DNA of 64,000 nt from Ilyonectria destructans (lineage: Eukaryota > Ascomycota > Sordariomycetes > Hypocreales > Nectriaceae): the NCBI GenBank assembly GCA_020740775.1, contig JAHEWK010000007.1:186001-250000 (forward strand), read 5' to 3'. Shown in pieces: positions 12,206 through 22,786 of this stretch (its first letter is position 1; each line of letters starts with the position of its first letter). The notes beneath the pieces are model-generated. The model saw only the letters and a program-made list of their open reading frames with translations. It ran no database searches and was not told the origin of the DNA. Position numbers and translations under genes: made by a program.

Positions 12206-13607
12206 TCACACAACATTTTGGGACGTCTTCTGAGCCCTCCCGCGGAACCCCCAGCCAATCTGGTGCGCCACGGTAATGGGTGTTTTCAAATCGTCTGCCC
12301 ATGCCCAGACCAGTCCCGGATTTTTCTGAAACATACGGCCCGCCGCAATGAGATCAAGCGGAGTATCGTCTGCTTCCCTGCCTCCAACAATCAGTTGCTC
12401 AGCGAGGTCACCAGTCTTGATGCTACCAACGGAACTAACGAGCAGCTTATCACCCACAGCTTTTTTGATGTTTTTCGCAAACTGGGCTTGGTATCCCGGG
12501 CCGCCAATGGGCTTCTGCAACACGTGGTTTCCGCCACTCGAGACGTCCAAAACGTCCACCCCATGTTCAGCTAAGAGAAACGCCAGCTTTGTGCTTTCGT
12601 CAACAGTCCAGCTTTCACCCTGGTACTCTGGATTGTTTTCCAGCCAGTCGGTAGCGCTGATGCGGACAAATAAAGGCATGTCCACAGGCATGATCGCCCT
12701 TATGTCCTTGACAATCTCGAGGGCCAATCGAGAGCGATTTTCGAAGCTGCCACCATACTGATCTGTGCGTTTGTTGACAGCAGGGGAGAGAAAAGTCGAC
12801 ACAAGGTATCCATGGGCAAAATGCAACTCAATGACATCAAAGCCAGCACGGATAGCACGCTGTGCGGCTAGTAGAAAATCCCGTTTGAGTTGGACAATCT
12901 CAGTCAAAGTCATAGCTCGAGGCGTAGGAGTGTGCTCGCTAAATGGCTCACTAGTAGGCCCGATAACATCATCAGGCCATCCATGTACCTCCCTTGTCGC
13001 AGTAGCCGTAGAGCTCAGCCAGGGAGCAATGGTGGAAGCCTTGCGACCTGCATGGGCTAGCTGAATTCCAATAAGAACATTCTGACTATGGGCAAATTCG
13101 ATGTGCTTCTTTAGAGTGTCTGTATGGGCATCGAGCCAAATACCAGAGTCCTCTGGTGTAATGCGGCCATTGGCTTGAACAGCCGTAGCTTCTACCATGA
13201 TTAGGCCCGGCTATGTACGTTAGGTTTCTTCTCTTTTTGTGGCATAGTGATAGACTTACACCTCGCTGAGCCATCCCTCCATAATGGGTGATATGCCACG
13301 GCGTATGAAAACCTTCATGTGCGCTGTACTGGCACAATGGGCTGACCCAGATACGATTCTGCATCGTAATGCCTCGAATTCTAAGCGGAGTGAATAGCTT
13401 TGGGGTAGGCTTCCCGTACGGCTGAGACTCCAGCGCTGTTCCGGCGGGAGGATCTTGCGCAGGTGTAAAGAAGGGAATGTTTTGCGCAGCAATGTTGTGC
13501 GGTGGTTCTGCAACGGTTCCATCATGATGAGGAGCTGATGTCACAGACCTTGACAGGGGAATTGCGTGCTGGGAGTGCGCGAAACGTTGCGTAAGAGGGG
13601 TGGACAT
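12206..13607 (-). CDS. NADH:flavin oxidoreductase, class III old yellow enzyme
   Basis: Two minus-strand exons, 13607-13260 and 13210-12206, separated by a 49-nt intron (GTAAGT donor, TAG acceptor), give 450 aa. The join restores QRG-PGLIMVEATAV. The FMN-binding TIM barrel starts at KLFTPLRIRG. Class III (YqjM-like) marks are visible: the SPLCQYSA cysteine that tunes the flavin, the ELHFAHGYL His pair that holds the substrate oxygen, TDQYGGSFENR and the C-terminal LIAAGRMFQKNP. It should reduce an activated alkene (enone or enal) with NAD(P)H. About 75 residues precede the barrel and are Ala/Pro/His-rich, longer than bacterial homologues; a targeting role is possible but not shown. A near match to the cluster motif lies about 650 nt upstream. 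Confidence 0.93.
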
Positions 13608-14714
13608 TGTTGATGCTTGTAATGGCTGGAATGTATCAATTTTGAAGGTGAGCTACAACTTCGGAAGAAAATGTTTCAATAAGGAGCATAGAAATGCTGT
13701 TTATGTATTATCCGAACACTAGTGGAGGAATGATTGTTACCTACTGGCAATTGACCTAGGATAGCGTCTTGAGCATTCGTGGCGTAGTTACCAACTGATT
13801 TGATTTCTAAGCAACTGCGACTCGGCTAGTGCCCTCTATACTACCCAATTAACCGGGGCATGTGGAGATGCTAACTTGTGTCTGGTTTAATATCGGAAAC
13901 CATAACTCCACAACGTATCGAATCAGACCTGCTTTGGAGGGTACGGATGCTTCTGCCAGTGATACGCAGACTGCCGCCGTTGTTAGGTTTCCTCAACTTT
14001 TCGCTAAATTCGACTTCACCAAAGTTTGAGAAACTAACTATCACCGAGGCGCAATGTCTGCTCATTCAATTTGAAGGAAGATAATCAACTGGGGCTTTAC
14101 CGCTTGTTCTAAAGGTACATAGAGGAAAGAAGTTTTCCTCGTCATTACGATATTAGTAATACTTCCTGAGAATAATGGATCGCGTAAGCCAGCTTCTTGA
14201 AAGTTCAAGCTTCGGTCCTTTTTCGTCGGGCTACTTGAGTGGGTCTCCGATACCCGGTGGAACAACCCAGTACTAGCCACGTGCGGTGAAGAATGGGGGG
14301 AGGAAGGGCGAGGGAGAGAAGGGAGTGAGAGGTCGTCGGGTATTTCACGCCAGAGGGACTTTCATCAAGCCATGGGAATAGCACTAGTCCGTCGCATCCA
14401 AATCGCATCCACAACGCAGTGCTTGCTTGGCCCAAAGGGCCACCCTCGGCCCATATTATGTACATTTCCGAAAGCTACAATATTGAATCTGCAAATGACT
14501 AGTCTTGGGTTATTTCAATATAGGGTTACAACTCCACACCCACCTAGATAATTAATGAAGCGTTTCCTGATACGAACACGACGAAAGAGCGAAACTAGAC
14601 ACTCAAAGCTTGATACTAAAACCCGCGGTATTAGGAATGCTATTAGCCCTAAACATCCTTTAACGGAAGCAGGTTGTAAAGTAGCGACGACGTTTTAATC
14701 TCGATAGTTCACTA
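13608..14714. other. Upstream region of the old yellow enzyme gene
   Basis: No gene recognised. It holds a near match to the cluster motif, CCCGGTGGA at 14253-14261 (8 of 9, minus-strand orientation, in a GTTCCACCGGG context). Confidence 0.45.
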
Positions 14715-15254
14715 CTAACGTACAAACTGCTCGACAAAATCCTCACCCAGCCCGACTTTCTTATAATGTTCTTTAGCAAGCTGAAGCTTGCTAAAGACAT
14801 CTTCAATTCCCTCCGGGTTCCCATACTGATCAACATAGATATATGCTCCAGTTACATGAAAAAGAGTAATCATCTCTTCAACTCCCTCAGGTACTTCCAG
14901 AGTATGGATATCTCCCGGAGGCTCAAAAGCATAGCTGCCCTCTTCGGCCCACCAGTCATGCTCCAGGTAGTGCCATCGACCCTTCAATACGGTGGCGTGC
15001 ACGGGACCAGCATGTCTATGGCGCGACAAGATACCGCTCTTTCGAACTCGTAGAAGATTGACGAAGTAGCCTTGGCTGACATTGAAAAGCAAGGGACGAA
15101 ACCATACATCTTCGGTTTGGGGAACCCACAGCTTTTCTTCAAAGTCGAGTTGCACGGTATTATGCACCACGAGGTCATTTGCAACATTTGGCAGTCGAGG
15201 GCCTTGGTAGGCAACCTTTTCAGGGGCCGCTCGAGAGGGCGCAGAGAAAGCCAT
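14715..15254 (-). CDS. Cupin dioxygenase, 2,4'-dihydroxyacetophenone dioxygenase-like
   Basis: Single exon, 179 aa, start ATG at 15254. The fold is a one-domain cupin: the first metal-binding stretch SRHRHAGPVHATVLKGRWHY (residues about 78-95) supplies His79, His81 and His86, and the second, EPPGDIHTLEVPEG, supplies His117. This spacing and the wording around it match the family that includes 2,4'-dihydroxyacetophenone dioxygenase and related non-haem iron C-C cleaving enzymes. The likely reaction is oxygen-dependent cleavage of an aromatic or beta-dicarbonyl ketone (family inference). A 12-bp perfect inverted repeat with a 2-nt loop lies inside the frame at 14771-14796. It shares a divergent promoter, with one exact cluster motif, with the SDR at 15938. 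Confidence 0.85.
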   Translation of the reverse strand: MAFSAPSRAAPEKVAYQGPRLPNVANDLVVHNTVQLDFEEKLWVPQTEDVWFRPLLFNVSQGYFVNLLRVRKSGILSRHRHAGPVHATVLKGRWHYLEHDWWAEEGSYAFEPPGDIHTLEVPEGVEEMITLFHVTGAYIYVDQYGNPEGIEDVFSKLQLAKEHYKKVGLGEDFVEQFVR

Positions 15255-15777
15255 GATGCTTCTTTTGTTTTGTTGTTTAATTCTTTGACGATTGATGGTG
15301 CAATGAGTTTTAATTGAGTTGGAGAGAAATCAGGACAATTACTTTGCAAGAGAATGATTGAAGGTGATTCAAAGAAGTTCTACCGTACAAGTCGCCGCCA
15401 GAAAAAGTTATATTATAGTTGTTATTAACATGCGTATACAATTCCTGCAGATTCTGAACTTGGATGTCTGGCAGTTTGTTCAAATGCTGTCCGACATTCC
15501 GCCAAAGTAAACGTCATGGGTTGAATGTCACGGGAGTAAATCCGAAAACTCGAATGCCGCCGGGTGCATCCGAGGAACGCCACCGGGAACTTTAGATATC
15601 CCCTCTCCTTTCCGTATCCGTACCCGCCGGATGAAAGCGCCGCTTTTCCAGTTCTGAGTCCTGTCGACCCACCGAGATGAATGCCTTGATCCGATTCGAT
15701 CGTACGAATACATAATCCTCTCCACCCCTGCCCCCCACCATGCTCTGTCGACCCCATTGATTGTGTAGACCTAATTA

Positions 15778-15786
15778 TCCACCGGA
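15778..15786 (+). promoter_or_regulatory. TCCACCGGA motif in cupin/SDR divergent promoter
   Basis: Exact 9-mer in the sequence TATCCACCGGACCGGAG, where a second CCGGA follows at once. It is 160 nt upstream of the SDR start and 524 nt upstream of the cupin start. Confidence 0.5.
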
Positions 15787-15937
15787 CCGGAGAGCGGACA
15801 CTCGGCTGCCGCTTTGCTATGCTTGCGTTTCAAGGACAACACTTGCCAACATATTATGTATAAGAGTTATGATAGATTATCAAGTACGGTCGTAAACACG
15901 AGGCGTACATATCGAATTTATGCTAGCACAATTCGGA

Positions 15938-16808
15938 ATGGCTAGGCTCAGCGGCAAAGTCGCCATCGTAACTGGCGGAGGGGCAGGGTTTGGCGCAGGC
16001 ATCGTCGCCAAGTTCGTGTCAGAAGGGTGCAAAGTGGTCGTAATGGATGTTAACGAGAGCCTTGCTTCTCAAACAATCGCAAAAGCACCGTTTGGAAGCG
16101 CCGTTGCGATCCGTGGAGATGTGTCCCAGAGCGCTGACTGGGTCGCTGCCTTGGATACTGCTTTAGTCAACTTCGGCGGCCTTGACATCGTGGTAAACAA
16201 CGCCGGGGTACTGCACATGGCGCAACCCTCCGTCGACATGGATGAGGACGAATACGATCGTATTATGACAGTCAACGTCAAGCAACTTCTCTGGAGTACC
16301 AAAGTGGTAGTGCCATACTTGATCAAAAATGAAAAGCCTGGAGCTTTCGTTAATGTGTCAAGTATGAGTGGGGTGCGGCCAAGGCCGAACCTGGTGTGGT
16401 ACGCGGCAAGCAAAGGTGCCGTCAATTCGGTATGTCTTGTCCATTATCGGATTGAAGACAACGTGCTGAAGTATTATCTAGGCTACCAAAGGCCTGGCCG
16501 CTGAATTTGCAACAGCTAAAATCAGATTCAATGCAATTTTGCCAGCTGTAGGAGAAACCAACATGTATTTGTTCCACGAGTGGGCTGAAGAAAAACAAAC
16601 AGCTCCAATGCTAACTACAAGCAGGACACCTCTATTTTTGGGACATAATGACAGCCCGGAAGCGTGGGGAAAGATGATGAGTTCGATTCCGCTCGGTCGT
16701 CTCTGTCAACCTCATGATGTTGCAGATGCGGCTTGCTTTCTAGCGAGTGATGAAGCCTCTTTTCTGACTGGCGTCTGTTTGGAAGTAGACGGCGGTAGAG
16801 GAATCTAA
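15938..16808 (+). CDS. Short-chain dehydrogenase/reductase
   Basis: Two exons, 15938-16429 and 16482-16808, give 272 aa. I chose the second in-frame ATG because [14 protein letters not shown] is the standard SDR opening; an ATG at 15920 would add six residues. The cofactor motif TGGGAGFG is at residues 12-19, NNAG follows, and the catalytic set is Ser142, Tyr155 and Lys159 (YAASK). The second exon continues with [21 protein letters not shown] and ends [14 protein letters not shown], the classical SDR C-terminus. In the substrate loop the common N-x-x-x-P-G is replaced by LPAVGE. It belongs to the glucose dehydrogenase/3-oxoacyl reductase-like class; substrate unknown. Confidence 0.9.
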
Positions 16809-16905
16809 TGAGCTAAATAAACATGTCTTGGAATCAAAAGCGCCATCACGTATTTTGTCTGTTTTGATCTGACGAAGCTATTAAAGGATATGAACAAAGC
16901 CGACC

Positions 16906-17407
16906 TTACTCCGCATTCGGCACCTCCTTCCCATAATCATGATTCTTTATAATCTTTCCCTCCGCATTCCACCACATCAAACTAACACCCACCATATTAA
17001 TCTCTCTCCCAATAGTATTCTTAGCCTTAGAGTCCGAATCTGCAGCCGCCTTAGAAGGCAACTCGTACATTGTGAGATCCCATTCCCAGGCAGTGAAGTG
17101 CTCGCTTCCGCTGATGGACTTGGTGCGGATGTTGATGTTTCGGAAGGTGGCCACCATCTCGGCATAGTATTGTTCAAGGGAGGTGCGGTTTAGGTTGAGC
17201 ACGCCCGTAGCTGGAGGGTTTAGCGTGGACTTGGAGGGGAAATGAAAGAGGCGAGGTACCATAGTCGTTGAATTCAACGTCTTCGGCGAACATTGCCATG
17301 AGTGCTGGGACGGAGGCATTGTTGAAGCCGTCGGTGAAGCTTTTTTGGCGCTTGGCGATGTGTTCCTGAACCTTCGGGTCTGGATGGGTGATTTTGAGTT
17401 GCGACAT
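16906..17407 (-). CDS. SnoaL-like (NTF2-fold) protein
   Basis: Two minus-strand exons, 17407-17260 and 17210-16906, with a 49-nt intron, give 150 aa, a normal SnoaL length. The start is MSQLKITHPDPK; the fold signature is the helix KRQKSFTDGFNN, then LMAMFAEDVEFNDY, then the second-exon strands around SEHFTAWEWDLTMYELP and the GVSLMWWNAEGKI hairpin. Family members act as polyketide cyclases, isomerases or hydratases, or have no known activity. It is the last enzyme-like gene of the tight cluster. A near match to the cluster motif (TCCGCCGGA, 17523-17531) is 116 nt upstream. Confidence 0.85.
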
Positions 17408-18116
17408 TTTGGAGTCACTAAGAAATGGAGTTTGAAATCTATAAAAATGGGCGGGGATGATTGTTCGCTATGGAGAAAAAAAGTACATAGACTTTTATTT
17501 ATTTATCAGTCGCTTAAATAACTCCGCCGGAGGGCTCGGCATTGCTTTGAAATATGTTAATCCAAGTGGGATTCGTCCAAGGTTTGTAAGCAGGGAGCGG
17601 ACATGCATATTGCAACGTTAGGAAAAATGCTCCTAGATCCAACTGCTTACCCCACGGGGAGAGACCCGCGATCCCGTGCCCCTCGCCTTGGTTCACGATT
17701 GTGTCAGGGTGTATGAAGTGGCCAAGCCTCGAGGGGCCATGTTGTTTCAGGGGAACCTTGTCCGAACTCGAATCAACTGGAGACCATCGGCCCGACCCTT
17801 TACTCCCGTCCGATCAAAGCTCCCCCGAACAACACAACTTGTTCGTTTTCCCATTCCTTCTCCCTCATCGCCTTCGCTCTACCGAGCGCCGAATAACCCA
17901 CCCACAGCAATGAACCACGGCATTCCGTCGGTCGCGTGCATGTGATGCCGCAAGCAAAAGTTTCGCCCGACTGTCTCCAGGGCTCCAACCGCCCTGATTG
18001 TCAGGTCCACCATCTGTCCTTTGAGGGAGATCCCCGAACCCTCAGGTATGCCCGAAGTCCTCATGATGGGCATGTCCACAATTTGCTATCTGCGGACTCA
18101 TTGAAGCTGTTAGGCA
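17408..18116. other. Intergenic; degenerate cluster motif at 17523
   Basis: No gene recognised. TCCGCCGGA at 17523-17531 differs at one base from the cluster motif and is itself nearly palindromic. Confidence 0.4.
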
Positions 18117-18555
18117 ATGGATCAACAGGGGACGCCGATCGTAGCCTGTCTGCGGTGCCGTAAGCAAATGGTTGTCCTCTCCCTACCACTCACGATGGAG
18201 CACGCTCGCGTCAAGGGGCCGTAGACTGACGTATCGAGAAGCTCCGGTGCAACCGCGAACGCCCAGTCGCCCCCGACCGTGGGGCGAAGCCGTCTTTGGG
18301 GACCCGACACATCTCGAGATGGCACTGTTGCTAGAGTCGTCGCGCTGCCCGAACGTCAACCCGGTATTTAGCACCATTCAAGAGTCCAAAGAGGTTGTCT
18401 CTCATCGAGATATACTTCGAACGCCACTACCAGGCACATCTCTTGTTCACAAGCAAGACCTCATTCGAGACCACAATGCTAGCAATGTTCCTGGGCACGT
18501 CATCTTGGCCGTTTTTGCGTTTGCTTCTTTGTATGCCCGGCCAGTCCCTAGTTAG
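18117..18555 (+). pseudogene. Broken Zn2Cys6 transcription factor
   Basis: The start reads MDQQGTPIVACLRCRKQM, the first half of a zinc cluster. After a plausible intron (CTGAC branch near 18225, acceptor at 18238) the frame continues KLRCNRERP, but the remaining cysteines are missing and a stop follows. Further on, in the same frame, LIEIYFERHYQAHLLF is the typical start of a fungal TF middle region; the following HVILAVFAFASLYARP is in another frame, so a frameshift lies near 18475. With an incomplete zinc cluster, a stop and a frameshift, this is a decayed regulator gene. It need not have regulated the neighbouring cluster. Confidence 0.7.
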
Positions 18556-18743
18556 GTCCTTGGGCTCGTGCGGTTTGCTCATACGTGTACCCAGTCGGGT
18601 TCCTTCCCTCAACCCCTGCCTCCAACCATGCACAGCGATTCCTTTGATGCCAATCAGGTCCCGAATACCCGGGAAATCTTAATAGCCCCCCCTGGCACTC
18701 AAACGACGGTGCTTACTGCGACTGCTGCACAACAACGGATCAA

Positions 18744-19248
18744 CTATGGGCCAGGCACACCTTCTATATCGCCAAGCTCCTCTCCTAGTGCGCGTCCTTT
18801 GACTTTTATTTCGGTAGCATCGAGCAGCACGTACAACATCGGGGCCCAGGAGTCGCCGTAATTGATCCACCAGTGCATTGTTCCCCTCTGGATGAGGACG
18901 TCGCCGGTCTTGAGCGTCCTCGTCTCGCCCGAGTCCAGTAAGCGTTCTATCTCACCGACGGGAACGATGGCGTAGTCGCAGCTCACGGTACGATGCATGG
19001 GGGAGCAGGCCCTGGGCGGATAGTCGACGTATCGCAACACAGATCCTCCGCGTCTCACTAAGGCGCCCTTCGTGTGCTGCTCATGAATGTCCACGAATTC
19101 AACCAGGCCCTCGTCGCAATTTCAGACGCACAGGCGGAGACGCTGTAGAATATGCCAAGCCGAAGCTTCCGGGTTCTGTTTTGGTGCCGACAGCCCAAAA
19201 TGAGACAGCCTCGTCGAGGACATCGCAGTGCTTTGCCGTTTGTGTCAT
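18744..19248 (-). pseudogene. Cupin-domain protein broken by a frameshift
   Basis: From 19094 downward one frame encodes a recognisable fungal cupin: GGSVLRYVDYPP, then MHRTVSCDYAIVPVGEIE, RTLKTGDVLIQRGTMHWWIN and MLYVLLDATEIKV. The upstream N-terminal part, from ATG at 19248 through SFGLAYSTASPPVRL, is in a different frame; removing one A of the AAA run near 19120 would connect them. An undetected intron is the alternative, but no good donor/acceptor pair was seen. The family (PF07883-type) is often found in fungal catabolic and secondary-metabolite clusters. It is convergent with the broken Zn2Cys6 gene. Confidence 0.62.
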
Positions 19249-19279
19249 GTTGTAATAATGTGAGTGCAGAGTGAGTGGG

Positions 19280-19394
19280 CCACACTAACGAGTTTGGGTG
19301 AGAGTGCATGTTAAGAGTGTTAGTAAATTGTTATGACACTAACAATTTCTAAACAATTTTCTGCGTACAGGCTCACGCAAACTTGTTAGTGTGG
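19280..19394. repeat. Short inverted-repeat element built on ACACTAAC
   Basis: Arms 19280-19302 and 19372-19394 are 23 nt each and complementary except for two positions; 69 nt lie between them. The unit ACACTAAC occurs at 19282-19289 and 19336-19343 and inverted at 19385-19392. The inner part contains another small palindrome (AATTGTT / AACAATT). It may be a MITE-like remnant or a regulatory array upstream of the WOPR gene; no target-site duplication was established. Confidence 0.55.
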
Positions 19395-19804
19395 TCCGCC
19401 TACTTGTCTGGCCCACCCGCTTATCATGTACGTTAAACCGAGAAGGATGGGGCAAAGAATTGCGGAACTCTGAAACGGTCATGGCTGCTGAACTAAGACT
19501 GGTAATTTGGGGCGTAAGGGGGTGTAAGAGATTGCCTTGCAAGAGTGGCAGGAGAGAGAAAGGGGAAGATGCATACACTTACGGTTTTGGGTAGCGATAC
19601 GGGCGATCATCCCCCGCACAGAATGGACGACCGAATGCCGAACATTCGGACCGATCTTTGCATTTCCTACAAGTACACTGATCCGGAACAACGAAATCAG
19701 ATATATCGTAGTATTTTGACAAGCACCTTTCAGCCTAATCTTGCATCTTGAGGATCCCTCGTGTCTCTGCTCCACCCAGACAAGCCTTATTACATAGAAG
19801 TACG

Positions 19805-20785
19805 ATGGGGTCCCGAGGGAGCGTTGATCCCTGTCAGTGGAGTCCGCCCCTGCGACCCACATACCACGGCTACATCAACACAACCGCGGACGCCATAGTT
19901 CTCTTCGAAGCTTGCCTGGGCGGCCAGCTAACCCATGTTGCCCGCCGGCCATACGACGGGGAATGTGGACAGCTCACCAGAAGTGGCTGTGTATACATCT
20001 ATGAAGAGCACTCTTCAGGCATCAAATGCTGGACCGATGGCATCCCCTGGAGTCCCAGCCGCATCCTCAATAATTTCCTGATATACCGCGAGCTCCACGC
20101 GCCCTTCTCCCCAGGTGAGAAGACGAGAGCCACCAAGGAACTCAAGAAGGCCAACGGCAGTATCGTCGAGTCTAAATCAACTAGCGAATCAAGCATCAAC
20201 GGCATCTTTACGCACCATGCCGCCGCCCAAGCTACGGGAGGAAGCACGGGCTCCGACCTCGAGCGGCAGGAATACGGCTCCTTCATCGATTCTTACGACT
20301 TCAAAGAAGGCGGCCTGATGAAGAAGACGATCAGCATCAACTACCGTGGCACCCCTCACCACCTAGTATCGTATTACACAGCCGACGACGTTATAAACGG
20401 CAGACTTCAACAGCCGATGCATGACCCCACATTGAACCGCCTGGTTCCTCGCGTGGAGCTCCTCGCCTCTCAGAACTTCCGCTGCCCCATCGAGATTGAC
20501 GAGGTGAATGTGCAGCACACACCCTACGCCAGCAACGTTCCTGTCTGGGATATCAACCGCAGTGCCTGGCAGTCAATATCTACGCCAGGCGCACCCTATG
20601 ACAGCATTGGCTTCCCATACACCGCCCCGCACCAACAACAGCCATCCCACGACACTCAGCAGGCGTACGTCCACGATTCCACGCACAGGCTGCCGCCACA
20701 GGGTCACGACTACCTCCCTAGTGTTAACAGTTTGCCCGGCGGGGTCGCTGGTCCTGTCAACTCGGAAGCCGTTGAGGGGCACTGA
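19805..20785 (+). CDS. WOPR-domain transcription factor (Gti1/Pac2 family)
   Basis: Single exon, 326 aa from ATG at 19805 (the frame is open a little further upstream, but without ATG). Both halves of the WOPR DNA-binding domain are visible: the first from YHGYINTTADAIVLFEACL through CVYIYEEHSSGIKCWTDG to PWSPSRILNNFLIYREL, and the second YGSFIDSYDFKEGGLMKKTI followed by HHLVSYYTADDVINGRL. This is the Wor1/Ryp1/Sge1/Gti1 architecture, controlling morphology, conidiation, virulence or secondary metabolism. The tail is His/Gln/Pro-rich and short for a Wor1-type protein, so it may be a divergent extra copy rather than the family's main orthologue. It lies inside the stretch between SnoaL and NmrA; none of the cluster motifs was seen in its immediate promoter. 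Confidence 0.9.
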   Translation: MGSRGSVDPCQWSPPLRPTYHGYINTTADAIVLFEACLGGQLTHVARRPYDGECGQLTRSGCVYIYEEHSSGIKCWTDGIPWSPSRILNNFLIYRELHAPFSPGEKTRATKELKKANGSIVESKSTSESSINGIFTHHAAAQATGGSTGSDLERQEYGSFIDSYDFKEGGLMKKTISINYRGTPHHLVSYYTADDVINGRLQQPMHDPTLNRLVPRVELLASQNFRCPIEIDEVNVQHTPYASNVPVWDINRSAWQSISTPGAPYDSIGFPYTAPHQQQPSHDTQQAYVHDSTHRLPPQGHDYLPSVNSLPGGVAGPVNSEAVEGH

Positions 20786-22233
20786 ACCGCATATCCCGCC
20801 ATGCAAAACCAGTTCAACACCGAGCATGCTTTCAGCGGCCCAGGGGCTACGGCTTCGAAGATCCCTCTGAATCAGATACCTTTCATAGGTGGTGACTTCC
20901 TCAGCGCCCCGTCTTCGCGATTGGCAACTCAGCCGGAGAAAACGCCCCCTTCTCCGTGTACCATACCACAGCAGGCTGTGCAGGATGGTGACCACGGATA
21001 AGCGCAGTTCACCTTGGAAAACTTAGCCGAAGCCATTGGACCGATGAACCAGCCAGGCCAGGCTGTGTTCCTAGACACCAGTCGCGATAATCATGGTCAT
21101 CCGCACTTCGCCGCAGGCCTATTTAACTTTTTTCTTCTTCTACTGGTGCAGACTCCCAGTGGCATCTTCAAAACAGCCGTAGACGCAATCGAAACACTTC
21201 CAGTGGATCCCGGTTACAATCGCAGAGCAGTCACAGCTACCGTCAACGATAACCTTAAAGCAACAACAATGGCAGCCAGTCACGACTTCAGACGAGTTCG
21301 AGTTCGAGCCCGATATAGCTTCGGAACTGTGGCTACCTCAATTGGTCATCGAATCGGAGCAAGCTGTTCAGGAAATGACCACTACAGAACCATCTACAGG
21401 ACCATCTGTTCAGCTCCGTACAGAACCGAGACCTCAGTCACCTATACCGCGTGTCTGCAGGACATCAGCACCCTCGTCTCCACTAGTTCCAGTTTCAACT
21501 CCACGTATGAGGTACAATAATCCGCGGGAAATTCACCAGAGAACATTGTGTCAAGAGATGCCTGGTATAAAGCCCAGCCCCCAGGGACCTTTATAGGTAA
21601 TCGATAGTACCGAAAACTAATAGGCGTACCTTTAGGATACCCTAAAGCAAGCTACAACTGGTGTCTTGGTTATAAGCAGATGGGAAGATGCTGTATCACT
21701 TCAACAGGGAACAGCGTCTGTTTGACACAGGTCGGCGCGATTCGACCGCGCCTAACATATAGTATATAGTCATCTGAGAAGTGCACATCTAGTATGGGCA
21801 GCTCCTCAGCTATCAATACAACTTGATTACATTGAGTATCCTTGACTCTACCTTTCAGACGTAACACTTTTATTTAAGTCTTGACCCGCCTGATTCCCTG
21901 TTACGTAAACCAATCAGGATCAGCCTACCCTAAACTCATGAGTATAGTGTCGTGTACCGATCGTCACACTAAAGGTAGAATATCAAGTCAGTATAAAAAA
22001 AGTGCTAACATAATTTAAGCACCAGTTGCACCAGTCTGTTTACGTATCTATATATCAGTCGCCCCCACAATAGGTAGATGCTTATTAATAATACTTTGTT
22101 TGACTCTGGTGATCAAGGATGGGGATGTTTTAAACTAGTGTGAGCGTGGCGCCGTAATAATCGCCTGAACTCGCTTCTCTGGCCCACTCGCTTAGCAACC
22201 ACGTTGATGCTTTAATAATCGATGGATATCAAT
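20786..22233. other. Intergenic, partly AT-rich
   Basis: An open frame at 21014-21520 (+) has no recognisable domain and no ATG-led support beyond length. From 21600 to 22100 the DNA is AT-rich with no gene seen. Confidence 0.4.
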
Positions 22234-22242
22234 TCCACCGGA
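22234..22242 (+). promoter_or_regulatory. TCCACCGGA motif upstream of NmrA-like gene (1)
   Basis: Exact 9-mer in AATTCCACCGGAAGA, 711 nt before the NmrA-like start codon. Confidence 0.45.
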
Positions 22243-22337
22243 AGAGTACCAACCATTGTCATCTAGGAGTCAAACGGTGGCCCAAGGGGGAAAGTGGCCC
22301 ATCACATCTTCGGTCCTCGGCGTCTTTAGCGACCTGT

Positions 22338-22346
22338 TCCGGTGGA
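22338..22346 (-). promoter_or_regulatory. TCCACCGGA motif upstream of NmrA-like gene (2)
   Basis: Exact match on the minus strand (TTCCGGTGGATC on the plus strand), 607 nt before the NmrA-like start codon. Confidence 0.45.
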
Positions 22347-22786
22347 TCGGAAAACCCTTGCTTCGTAATCGAATACTTCACTCGATGGCAGTTTACTGAA
22401 GCCCACGTCCGCACAACCATTGGGATTACTAATTTCTTTTTTAAAAACTCTGCGTTTCCGAGATCCCAGAGCCATGTCTGCCTCAGCTCATGAACACCTG
22501 AGTCTAGAGCGCCCCACAAGTTTGAACGCTGACGAAGAAATACAAAAAGCATTATTAATCCAGCCCTGGCAGTACTCCGTGGAATCGACTTATTTTCATC
22601 ATGCGCACTAGCAAGTGAACCCGCCGCACACATCACCCGTATCTCGAGGATTTCTAAATGATTAGACTGCGCCACAGTGGACTAACAGGCGAAATTTCCA
22701 TCGCGGTCAACTTAAGATGACGTCGATGATATTATGCAAGGAATTTTCTGACGGGATCTGAAACATTGACTAATCAACACTTGAGT

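Noticed and set aside
12348..13064. Plus-strand frames opposite the old yellow enzyme
   Set aside because: Shadows of a strongly supported minus-strand gene.
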